21,867 nt of DNA from MGNI01 sp964353875 (lineage in GTDB: Bacteria; Chloroflexota; Anaerolineae; Anaerolineales; E44-bin32), in assembly GCA_964353875.1 (NCBI GenBank), contig CAYGXU010000049.1:1-21867 (forward strand). The letters are read 5' to 3'. The translations under genes and the position numbers were made by a program. Shown in pieces: positions 15,139 through 21,258 of this stretch (positions are counted from its first letter, which is position 1; each line of letters starts with the position of its first letter). The notes beneath the pieces are model-generated. The model did no database searches. It saw nothing but the letters and a program-made list of their open reading frames with translations, and was not told where the DNA came from.

Positions 15139-15318
15139 ATGAAAGTGTTTAAACCCTTTTTGAATGATCGTTCCGCCGCAATTGCTCAGGCGCTTTCTGT
15201 GATCTCCTTAGTATTGCAGCGCAATGTCAGACGCTGCGTTATTTGCCCGGTCTTACCCCCCTTTCATCCCCCCATTTGCGCCAGCGAAGAGCCGCAAGCA
15301 TTTCGAGCTAAGCCCTAA
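15139..15318 (+). CDS. Possible 59-aa protein of unknown function
   Basis: An ATG frame with GAGGAA 5 nt upstream encodes 59 residues. The first 34 look protein-like ('MKVFKPFLNDRSAAIAQALS', then a hydrophobic 'VISLVLQRNV'). The last 25 are translated from the left arm and loop of the large inverted repeat ('PPFHPPICASEEPQAF'). It may be a small gene whose 3' end was replaced by the repeat, or a chance frame. No family is recognised. Confidence 0.3.
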   Translation: MKVFKPFLNDRSAAIAQALSVISLVLQRNVRRCVICPVLPPFHPPICASEEPQAFRAKP

Positions 15319-15349
15319 ATAGCGCAAATGGGGGGAAAGAGCGGGGTAA
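15253..15349. repeat. Large imperfect inverted repeat with poly-C/poly-G arms
   Basis: The arms are about 28 bp. A perfect 14-bp core CCCCCCATTTGCGC (15268-15281) faces GCGCAAATGGGGGG (15322-15335). Beyond it CTTTC faces GAAAG and TTACCCC (15253-15259) faces GGGGTAA (15343-15349). The loop has 40 nt. Neither strand has a T-tract after the arm, so it is not a standard terminator. No target-site duplication or transposase was found. Confidence 0.85.
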
Positions 15350-15607
15350 TGCGCCAATCAGATTGAAAGACAACATGGCTGAGTTAATACAAGATCCTTA
15401 TGAATTCGTTTGGGGGGCTTTCCTCATGGGGGGTATTCATGGTGGTCTGCGGAAGCGCGTGCCCTTTCTCGACTGATAATGTGGAAGGGCGGGATGATAT
15501 GCAAGTATGAGAATCGTCAGAACGCCGCAAATCCACCGAGCGTCCTAGACCCGAATTCGTAAGGCTGCGTGATTGCATGCGGGCTGCAATCCCATTATTA
15601 CATGAGA
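15350..15607. other. Intergenic region with one tiny ORF
   Basis: ATG 15375 to TGA 15474-15476 encodes 33 residues ('MAELIQDPYEFVWGAFLMGG', then 'IHGGLRKRVPFLD'). It has no good ribosome binding site and may be chance or a gene remnant. Nothing else is supported. Confidence 0.3.
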
Positions 15608-15645
15608 GACGCCCCCTTCGCTCACATCTCGCCTAAGGGGGCGTC
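15608..15645 (-). repeat. Perfect 11-bp hairpin at the end of the DUF6869-like gene
   Basis: GACGCCCCCTT (15608-15618) pairs with AAGGGGGCGTC (15635-15645) around a 16-nt loop. On the minus strand it overlaps the last bases of the TGA stop. It lacks a T-tract, so it may work as a 3'-end stabiliser or a non-canonical terminator. Confidence 0.7.
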
Positions 15646-16036
15646 ACCAGGTTTGTTTTCTGGCGGCTTGTACACGCCCCCATACCTCATCAGCCATCTC
15701 ATTACGCCACACACCACCCAACAACCAGTTAAATCGTTCATCCTCTCTTGCAGATTGCTCAATACGATCTATGAATTTTGGACCGTGCTTGGCAAGCAAA
15801 TCCTCAAGCGGTCCTGCAGCTAAGATAGCCACCACTCTGTCGGAGATATTGCGCTTGTAGGTCAGGAGTATAAATCGCCACAGTAGCTCGGCTTCGCCCT
15901 CCAGCACCCAATCCATGACCTGAGTGGTGGCCCACCCATTAGCGTCACACTCAGGTGTCCCATCTTCGGCCTCTTGGCCTGCTATCCAAGCATCTACAAT
16001 TCGATTCAATTCGATCTCATCCATAGAAGAAGCCAT
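15644..16036 (-). CDS. DUF6869-like protein
   Basis: This 130-residue soluble protein is mostly helical. The C-terminal half carries 'AILAAGPLEDLLAKHGPKFIDRIEQSARED.RFNWLLGGVWRNEMADEVWGRVQ', which I recognise as the conserved part of the DUF6869 family, recalled rather than searched. The N-terminal half has a helical 'NRIVDAWIAGQE' and 'AELLWRFILLTYKR'. Members are uncharacterised and often occur in variable gene neighbourhoods; no function can be stated. The start is uncertain. ATG 16036 gives the longest protein. ATG 16024 (MDEIELNRIV) has a GGATGG 8 nt upstream and fits the family's usual N-terminus. The gene follows lexA on the same strand after about 200 nt, too far for a tight operon. 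Confidence 0.7.
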   Translation of the reverse strand: MASSMDEIELNRIVDAWIAGQEAEDGTPECDANGWATTQVMDWVLEGEAELLWRFILLTYKRNISDRVVAILAAGPLEDLLAKHGPKFIDRIEQSAREDERFNWLLGGVWRNEMADEVWGRVQAARKQTW

Positions 16037-16231
16037 CCAATAAAAAGATGATGCCTTTACTCATAAAAGAGAATAGCACAAGCCAGGATTTGAATCGCCC
16101 TTGAAATGTACAATTCCCAAGCGCATTTCTCTGAAGTCCATCAAATTCAAGCTGATAGAGTTTTATACTTGCTTTCCAAAAAAGATCCTCTCTCGAATGT
16201 GCCCAGCCTCCCAAAGCCCCTCTTATGAGAC

Positions 16232-16894
16232 TTAATGCATCTGCCTTACCACCAACATTACTTTCCCCTGAACCCGAACATTCTCGGGATTGTCGATAAA
16301 AATCGGATCCATGGTAGGGTTGGCTGGCTGCAGACGAATCCGGTTGCCCTCTCGGAAAATATGTTTCAACGTTGTCTCTTCCTTGTCCTCCAGCCAGATA
16401 GCTACCATATCGCCATTTCGCCATTCCGGTTCCCTTCGCATGATGACAATGTCACCGTCGCCGATCATGGCATCAATCATCGAGTCCCCCTTCACCTCTA
16501 GAGCGAAAAGGCCTTCCACAGAAACGGGAAGTAATTCGCGCGAGATCTCAATGGCCTCATCCGCACTGAACAACGGAGAATCAGTGCTGGGTAATAGCAC
16601 TGGTTCACTAGCGAAGATCCGCCCCACCAGCGGGACGCGGAAGGTATCTGCCACCCCTTGCACTGCAGATGCCAATTTCTCGGTAAGACGGATCCCGCGT
16701 GAGACGTTTTGGTCCCGGCCAAGGAAACCCTCCTCCACCAGGCGGTTGAGGTTGTAATTCACAACCGAAGTCGAGGAGATACCCACTGCCTTGCCAATCT
16801 CCCGAATCGAAGGAGGGTAACCATTTTCATCGGAAAATTTCTCAATAAAGTCTAACATCCGGCGTTGTCGATCCGATAATTTGCCTTTTGCCAT
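16232..16894 (-). CDS. lexA: LexA, SOS regulon repressor
   Basis: This protein has 220 residues from the chosen start. The N-terminal winged helix-turn-helix is at about 5-65 ('LSDRQRRMLDFIEKF', 'SIREIGKAVGISSTSVVNYNLNRLVEEGFL'). The C-terminal S24 peptidase-like domain contains 'VKGDSMIDAMIGDGDIVI' and 'TTLKHIF'. Counting from the upstream ATG, the catalytic pair is S139 and K178, with the spacing seen in other LexA proteins. LexA blocks DNA-repair genes until RecA filaments trigger its self-cleavage, normally between Ala and Gly. Here the cleavage region reads 'LVGRIFASEPV', so the expected bond is Ala-Ser (A96-S97). The frame opens with two ATG codons. The second (16894) is 5 nt after GGAGG and is preferred; the first is only 2 nt away. 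The promoter contains its own SOS box, so autoregulation is likely. Confidence 0.95.
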   Translation of the reverse strand: MAKGKLSDRQRRMLDFIEKFSDENGYPPSIREIGKAVGISSTSVVNYNLNRLVEEGFLGRDQNVSRGIRLTEKLASAVQGVADTFRVPLVGRIFASEPVLLPSTDSPLFSADEAIEISRELLPVSVEGLFALEVKGDSMIDAMIGDGDIVIMRREPEWRNGDMVAIWLEDKEETTLKHIFREGNRIRLQPANPTMDPIFIDNPENVRVQGKVMLVVRQMH

Positions 16895-16962
16895 CATTGC
16901 CTCCTTTGAGCTTTGCTCGCCTAATACGGATTAAAAATCCATGGATGCGCACGTTTGTTCTT

Positions 16963-16991
16963 ATTTTATAGGAACATCCGTTCTATGTCAA
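16963..16991 (-). promoter_or_regulatory. lexA: lexA promoter
   Basis: On the minus strand a perfect TTGACA (16986-16991) is followed by an exact 17-nt spacer and TAAAAT (16963-16968). This is the best promoter in the window. Confidence 0.9.
16972..16983. promoter_or_regulatory. SOS box (LexA operator) inside the lexA promoter spacer
   Basis: GAAC-ATCC-GTTC matches the GAAC-N4-GTTC form known from Bacillus-type SOS boxes. It sits between -35 and -10, where bound LexA would block RNA polymerase. A further half-site GTTC (16957-16960) lies 11 nt from the GAAC half, on the downstream side. Confidence 0.85.
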
Positions 16992-17119
16992 GCCTGATTT
17001 ACTGTCACTATGTAAAGTCTGAGGCGCTGCTATTCCAGTTCGCCCCCGATATCCATTGATCCGATTTTCCATCGAATACGAATTTCCTCTTTTCTTTTTG
17101 CTCTACCCCAACCTCGTTG

Positions 17120-17125
17120 TACAAT
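17120..17125 (+). promoter_or_regulatory. -10 box TACAAT of the xpt-guaA operon
   Basis: TACAAT preceded by TTG predicts a start near 17132 and a leader of about 18 nt, which holds the AAGAGGG ribosome binding site. This is too short for a purine riboswitch. The -35 is weak (TTGCTC or TTTGCT). Confidence 0.5.
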
Positions 17126-17149
17126 TCAATCCCAAAAAGAGGGCATACA

Positions 17150-17722
17150 ATGGAAGAGTTAAAATTACGCATTCTCACAGACGGCAAGAACCTCGGCAAT
17201 GGCATATTGAAAGTGGATGGATTTATCAATCACCAAGTGGATCCACGGCTAATGGACGCCTGCGGATCTGAGTTGGCCAGGCGCTTTTCACACCTTAAGG
17301 CTACAAAAGTCCTGACGGCTGAGATCTCCGGTATCGCGCCTGCTATCACCACCGCTTTCCACTTGGGTATCCCGGTGGTCTATGCGCGCAAAACCAAACC
17401 GATCACCATGCCGGACCAGATCTTTCTCACCCTTGCCCCCTCACACACCAAAGGTCGTATCGTCGAATTGATCGTCTCGCCTGAGTATCTTGGCGCCGGG
17501 GAAAGAATCCTCATAATTGATGACTTCCTCGCCTCAGGCCAGACCATCATGGGACTGGTGCGCCTGGCCCAGGCTGCGGGCTCCCGTGTCATTGGTATCG
17601 GAGCACTGATCGAAAAACGTTTCGAAGGCGGTCATGCTCTGCTTTCCGAATTGAACATCCCCATTGAAGCCCTGGCGGTGATCTCCGACATGAGCGAGGG
17701 GAAGATCCTCTTCGCCGACTAA
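17150..17722 (+). CDS. xpt: Xanthine phosphoribosyltransferase
   Basis: The protein has 190 residues, the usual length of Xpt. It transfers the phosphoribosyl group of PRPP to xanthine, giving XMP in the cytoplasm. The PRPP-binding loop is 'ILIIDDFLASGQT' (about 120-132, acidic pair D124/D125). Other family features are 'DGKNLGNGILKVDGFINHQVDP' near the N-terminus, 'TAEISGIAPAITTA' and the hood-like 'VVYARKTKPIT'. The frame is open for 11 codons upstream, but ATG 17150 has AAGAGGG 4 nt upstream and starts with the normal family N-terminus. guaA begins 5 nt after the stop, so the two are one operon: XMP made here feeds GMP synthetase. No riboswitch fits in the short leader, so control must differ from that of Bacillus xpt. 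Confidence 0.95.
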   Translation: MEELKLRILTDGKNLGNGILKVDGFINHQVDPRLMDACGSELARRFSHLKATKVLTAEISGIAPAITTAFHLGIPVVYARKTKPITMPDQIFLTLAPSHTKGRIVELIVSPEYLGAGERILIIDDFLASGQTIMGLVRLAQAAGSRVIGIGALIEKRFEGGHALLSELNIPIEALAVISDMSEGKILFAD

Positions 17723-17727
17723 CCGAT

Positions 17728-19260
17728 ATGGATGCCATCGCCATTCTCGATTTCGGGTCTCAATATGCCCAACTGATCGCGCGACGTGTTCGCGAAGCTC
17801 AGGTATATTGCGAACTTTTCCCCTACAACACCCCGGCTGAAACCGTAATCTCGCTACGCCCAAAAGGGTTCATCCTTTCAGGAGGACCTTCTTCAGTCTA
17901 CGATCCAGGAGCTGCATCCATCCCGGACTATGTCCTCCGATCGGGCTTGCCTATTCTGGGGATATGCTACGGCATGCAAGCCCTCACCTACCAGCTTGGC
18001 GGTCAGGTCGCTCCGGCGACGAAACGAGAATATGGACTGGCATCCATTGAAATTCAGACCGATAATCCACTCCTTCTTCAGGGCTCACAGACCGTATGGA
18101 TGTCACATGGGGATCGCATTATTCAACCACCACCCGGTTTCCATGTGCTAGCCGGTTCCGAGAACTCCCCTTTCGCAGCGATTGCCAGTTCGGATTTCAA
18201 ACGCATTGGGCTCCAATTCCACCCCGAAGTGCAACACACCCCGAACGGATTAGAAATCCTCCGACGGTTCGTTATCGACGTCTGTGGCGCAAAACCAGAA
18301 TGGATTGCGCCCTCGATCATCGAAGATTCGGTGCGAAAAATCCATTCCCAAGTAGGGGATGGATTGGTGATCGCCGGCGTCAGCGGAGGCGTGGACTCCA
18401 CTGTTGCCGCTACCCTTGTGCATCGCGCCATAGGCGATCAGTTGACATGCATCTTCGTCGATACAGGCTTACTGCGAGCTGCCGAAGCTCAAGAAGTGAC
18501 AGCGACATTCAAAAGCCTCATCGGCGCCCGCTTCCTTGCCATCAACGCCCAGGAAGTATTCCTGGAGGCGCTCCAAGAAGAAACAGATCCGGAAGCCAAA
18601 CGGCGCATCATCGGAGAGAAATTCATCCGTATTTTCGAGCAAGCCGCCAAGCAGATTGATCACCCTCGCTTTCTGATGCAAGGCACGATCTACCCGGATG
18701 TGGTCGAATCCAGCGGTCCTGATCGTAGAGTTGCAGCCAGGATCAAAACGCACCATAATGTGGGCGGGCTACCCCCTGATTTAGACTTCGATCTGGTGGA
18801 GCCTTTGAGATACTTATTTAAAGATGAGGTTCGGAAAGTAGGCCTTGCGCTAGGATTACCCCCATCGGTGATCTGGCGTCAACCTTTTCCTGGGCCAGGG
18901 TTAGCAGTGAGATGCGTGGGCGGAGTCACATTCGAACGATTGGAGAGATTACGCGCAGCAGACAAGATCCTGCTCGAGGAACTAAATGCAAGAGGGCTGC
19001 TACAGAACGAAACCGCGCAAGCATTCGTTGTTCTGCTGCCGATACACTCGGTTGGTGTGATGGGCGATCAAAGGACTTATGCAGAGACGGCAGTGATTCG
19101 CGCCGTCACTAGCCAGGACTTCATGACCGCCGATTGGGCACGCTTGCCATATGAGATCCTGGCACGCATCAGTAACCGCATTGTCAATGAGGTCGTTGGA
19201 GTGAATCGTGTCGTTTATGATATTTCCAGCAAACCACCAGCGACCATCGAATGGGAATAA
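17728..19260 (+). CDS. guaA: GMP synthase (glutamine-hydrolysing)
   Basis: This full-length 510-residue enzyme converts XMP to GMP with ATP and the amide of glutamine. The class I glutamine amidotransferase domain (about 1-185) has nucleophile C80 in 'GICYGMQ' and the His-Glu pair H165/E167 in 'FHPEVQHT'. The ATP pyrophosphatase domain has the P-loop 'SGGVDS' (219-224). The C-terminal dimerisation domain has 'QPFPGPGLAVR' and ends in the typical 'YDISSKPPATIEWE'. All catalytic residues are intact. It follows xpt by 5 nt with no ribosome binding site of its own, so translational coupling is likely. The operon links xanthine salvage to guanine nucleotide supply. No clear terminator follows; the next plus-strand gene begins 233 nt later. 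Confidence 0.98.
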   Translation: MDAIAILDFGSQYAQLIARRVREAQVYCELFPYNTPAETVISLRPKGFILSGGPSSVYDPGAASIPDYVLRSGLPILGICYGMQALTYQLGGQVAPATKREYGLASIEIQTDNPLLLQGSQTVWMSHGDRIIQPPPGFHVLAGSENSPFAAIASSDFKRIGLQFHPEVQHTPNGLEILRRFVIDVCGAKPEWIAPSIIEDSVRKIHSQVGDGLVIAGVSGGVDSTVAATLVHRAIGDQLTCIFVDTGLLRAAEAQEVTATFKSLIGARFLAINAQEVFLEALQEETDPEAKRRIIGEKFIRIFEQAAKQIDHPRFLMQGTIYPDVVESSGPDRRVAARIKTHHNVGGLPPDLDFDLVEPLRYLFKDEVRKVGLALGLPPSVIWRQPFPGPGLAVRCVGGVTFERLERLRAADKILLEELNARGLLQNETAQAFVVLLPIHSVGVMGDQRTYAETAVIRAVTSQDFMTADWARLPYEILARISNRIVNEVVGVNRVVYDISSKPPATIEWE

Positions 19261-19493
19261 AGTTTCAGCTTGTCCGACAGGCAACGATGCTAATACGGTT
19301 TTCTTCAGATCGCTTGGCTGGAACCATTCGCCCTCATCAAGAAGGATGGGTTATAAGAGGATGCATAAAGAATCATGTGGAGATGCCTCAGCCAGCGATT
19401 CCTCAAGGATGATCGCGAGCACATCCTCTCATTGAAAGAAGCATGAAGAAGGAAGTCGGTAAGCGATCACAATATAGATAGGAGACAGGGTTC

Positions 19494-20444
19494 ATGGATG
19501 TTGGAGAAGTAATTGAACGTACAGCGAAGATCACATGGCGGTTTAAGGGTTTGTGGATCCTGGGAATCTTGGGTAGTTGCCGTGCAAGTCAAAGTCAATT
19601 TTCCAACAATATTACCTCAAATTTACGTGTGTATGAGCTGAACGAGAAGGATCTTGGTCAATTCGAAAGGTTCTTGGAGAATTTCGATTGGGAGAACTTC
19701 GCTTGGGAGAACATAAACTGGGAAATGTTTTCAATGGTGGGAATCGGCATCTTGGGATTGCTACTCCTTTTATGGCTCATCTCATTTATCATTAATATCC
19801 TTGGCACTTCTGGCCTCATTGCCGGTTTCAAACATGCAGATATCGGTGAAATAACCTCTCTCGGATTGGCTTTTAATCTGGGTTTAAACTACTTTTGGCG
19901 TCTTGCGGGTATCCAGCTGATTGTACTGGCAATTACCCTCTGCGCCCTCGTGATAGTCGGTATTATCGTTGTAGCAATCAGTATTCCAACTTTGGGCTTG
20001 GGCATGATCTGCCTCCTTCCCTTATTGTTCCTGTTGATCCCCCTCCTCATCGCTGCAGGTATTTATGTCAATCTATCCCAAATCGCAGTCGTCACGGAGG
20101 ACCTCGGCATCATGGCGGCATTTGCACGGGCTTGGCAGATCATCAAGGAAAATATTGGCACAGTAATCCTCATGGCGCTGATCTTAGTTGTCGGTCCATG
20201 GATCCTGGGTATCATCATCTCCATGCCCTTCGGCTTTGCAGGATTGCCCACGCTTTTGGGTTTAACCTTTTTTGAAAGGGATTTTCTCATACAAGGACTC
20301 GCCGGTACTTTGGTTTGCGCCATCGCCTATTTCCCAATTTACTTACTTTTTTCCGGGATTTTAAACGCCTTTACAACCGGAGCTTGGACCCTCACCTATC
20401 GCAGGCTTATCGATTTGAATGCAATTCGTCCGATGATCGAATAG
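19494..20444 (+). CDS. Polytopic membrane protein of unknown function (316 aa)
   Basis: The N-terminus 'VIERTAKITWRFKGLWILGIL' is an amphipathic and partly hydrophobic segment. It is followed by a soluble loop (about 30-80) containing a short repeat in which Trp-Glu-Asn recurs every five residues ('DWENFAWENINWEMF'). Membrane spans are then predicted at about 81-104, 138-163, 171-192, 222-245 and 268-290, with 'AFARAWQIIKENIGTVI' between two of them. The 'RAWxLxKxNxGxxI' pattern is common in bacterial membrane proteins of unknown function that resemble glycerophosphoryl diester phosphodiesterase membrane domains. No catalytic residues are evident. GGAG lies about 10 nt upstream of the ATG. 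The gene stands alone. Confidence 0.8.
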   Translation: MDVGEVIERTAKITWRFKGLWILGILGSCRASQSQFSNNITSNLRVYELNEKDLGQFERFLENFDWENFAWENINWEMFSMVGIGILGLLLLLWLISFIINILGTSGLIAGFKHADIGEITSLGLAFNLGLNYFWRLAGIQLIVLAITLCALVIVGIIVVAISIPTLGLGMICLLPLLFLLIPLLIAAGIYVNLSQIAVVTEDLGIMAAFARAWQIIKENIGTVILMALILVVGPWILGIIISMPFGFAGLPTLLGLTFFERDFLIQGLAGTLVCAIAYFPIYLLFSGILNAFTTGAWTLTYRRLIDLNAIRPMIE

Positions 20445-20797
20445 CATGGAAATCGAGGCAAGGGATTTTACGAATAGTCCCTTTAGAGTTGTTCACTTCT
20501 AAGACTGATTTGTCACGAAAATCTCGCGTATCAAGTTAACAACATATGCAACATATCAGGGCGCCATCTCAAGATGTCAGTTGGCTTTCTCATTGCATTC
20601 CCTCGAACCGGCTGCTACTACCTTCCCCCGTCCAAACTTGACCTTTGGTCCCTCTTCTTCGGATACACTTCATTAACGATCCAATCTTTCCTCTTTAGAT
20701 GTATCTAAAAAGAATTTAATAATCAAACTCCGCTAATTGCGTCATTCAGACCATTGGATAGAGGAAATGGATAAAGCTACGCCCCTTACGATGGATT
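20445..20797. other. Intergenic region, nothing supported
   Basis: A weak 6-bp hairpin AAGGGA/TCCCTT (about 20460-20483) follows the membrane protein gene but has no good T-tract. No ORF of interest is seen before the convergent terminator at 20798. Confidence 0.5.
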
Positions 20798-20833
20798 AAA
20801 AAAGACCCTCCCGCGAGGGGGGAAGCGGGAGGG
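20798..20833 (-). terminator. Strong minus-strand intrinsic terminator with a C-rich loop
   Basis: On the minus strand CCCTCCCGC pairs with GCGGGAGGG (9 bp, extendable by two pairs) around the loop TTCCCCCCTC, followed by TC and six T. It ends the transcript of the 57-aa gene about 120 nt after its stop codon. Confidence 0.9.
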
Positions 20834-20953
20834 CCAGCCGGAGGGAGGCTCAGAGGTCAACCTGTTTGTAGAATTCAGGGACCTCCGGCCCGCGATGGAT
20901 ATTTGGAGAAGAAGACAGATCGCCGCTGGCAGACGCAGGGCGTATCTGACTTT
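20834..20953 (-). other. Structured 3' untranslated region of the 57-aa gene
   Basis: Two alternative pairings are visible: GCCGGAGG with CCTCCGGC across about 50 nt, and an inner GAGGTC with GACCTC that encloses CCTG/CAGG. The two share bases and cannot both form fully. It may stabilise the mRNA or be processed into a small RNA. No ORF is supported. Confidence 0.4.
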
Positions 20954-21127
20954 TTATGCCCAGAGTTGCCAGACCTGCCAAAGCAGCCAGGCCTCAACGG
21001 CGAGCACAACCACAAAACCTACCATCAGAATCACTCGAATAATCCGCTCGCCTACACTTAAACTTGGCTCGAAACTATCTCTAACTATTCCTGACTCGTA
21101 ATACAATTTTCTCTCTGGATTTACCAT
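20954..21127 (-). CDS. Single-span membrane microprotein (57 aa)
   Basis: This unbroken ATG frame is too short for usual ORF cut-offs. A charged N-terminal half ('MVNPERKLYYESGIVRDSFE', then 'PSLSVGERIIR') is followed by one clear membrane span ('VILMVGFVVVLAVEAWLLW', about 32-50) and a Trp-rich end ('QVWQLWA'). The positive residues before the span predict the N-terminus inside. The clean division into domains, and a strong terminator on the same strand with nothing else upstream of it, support a real gene. The ribosome binding site is unclear (a G-run lies about 10 nt upstream). A -10-like TATGATAAT lies about 40 nt upstream. Function and family are unknown; small single-span proteins of this kind often act as partners of larger membrane complexes, which is inference only. 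It is divergent from the VWA-like gene. Confidence 0.6.
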   Translation of the reverse strand: MVNPERKLYYESGIVRDSFEPSLSVGERIIRVILMVGFVVVLAVEAWLLWQVWQLWA

Positions 21128-21246
21128 CTCATGGGCCCCCGTCTTCTTCTTCCGACATTATCATACAACTAGATTAATCATTTGAGAGGGATTTGTAAGG
21201 AAATTGAAAGTTTCCGCTAATGATATCGCCTAAATCCACAGCATGC

Positions 21247-21252
21247 TAAAAT
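21247..21252 (+). promoter_or_regulatory. Extended -10 (TGCTAAAAT) of the VWA-like gene
   Basis: TAAAAT ends 6 nt before the ATG at 21259, so transcription would begin at the start codon and the mRNA would be leaderless. No Shine-Dalgarno sequence is present in the gap. Confidence 0.55.
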
Positions 21253-21258
21253 GGTGTC

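Noticed and set aside
15253..15349. Inverted repeat as a MITE
   Set aside because: No target-site duplication is seen at its ends and no second copy occurs in the window. It is kept as an unexplained repeat.
18096..18659. 187-codon ORF inside guaA
   Set aside because: It is Arg/Ser/His-rich shadow translation of an intact, conserved guaA reading frame.
20895..21101. 68-codon plus-strand ORF rich in Arg, Ser and Thr
   Set aside because: It is antisense to the better supported 57-aa membrane protein gene and has no ribosome binding site.
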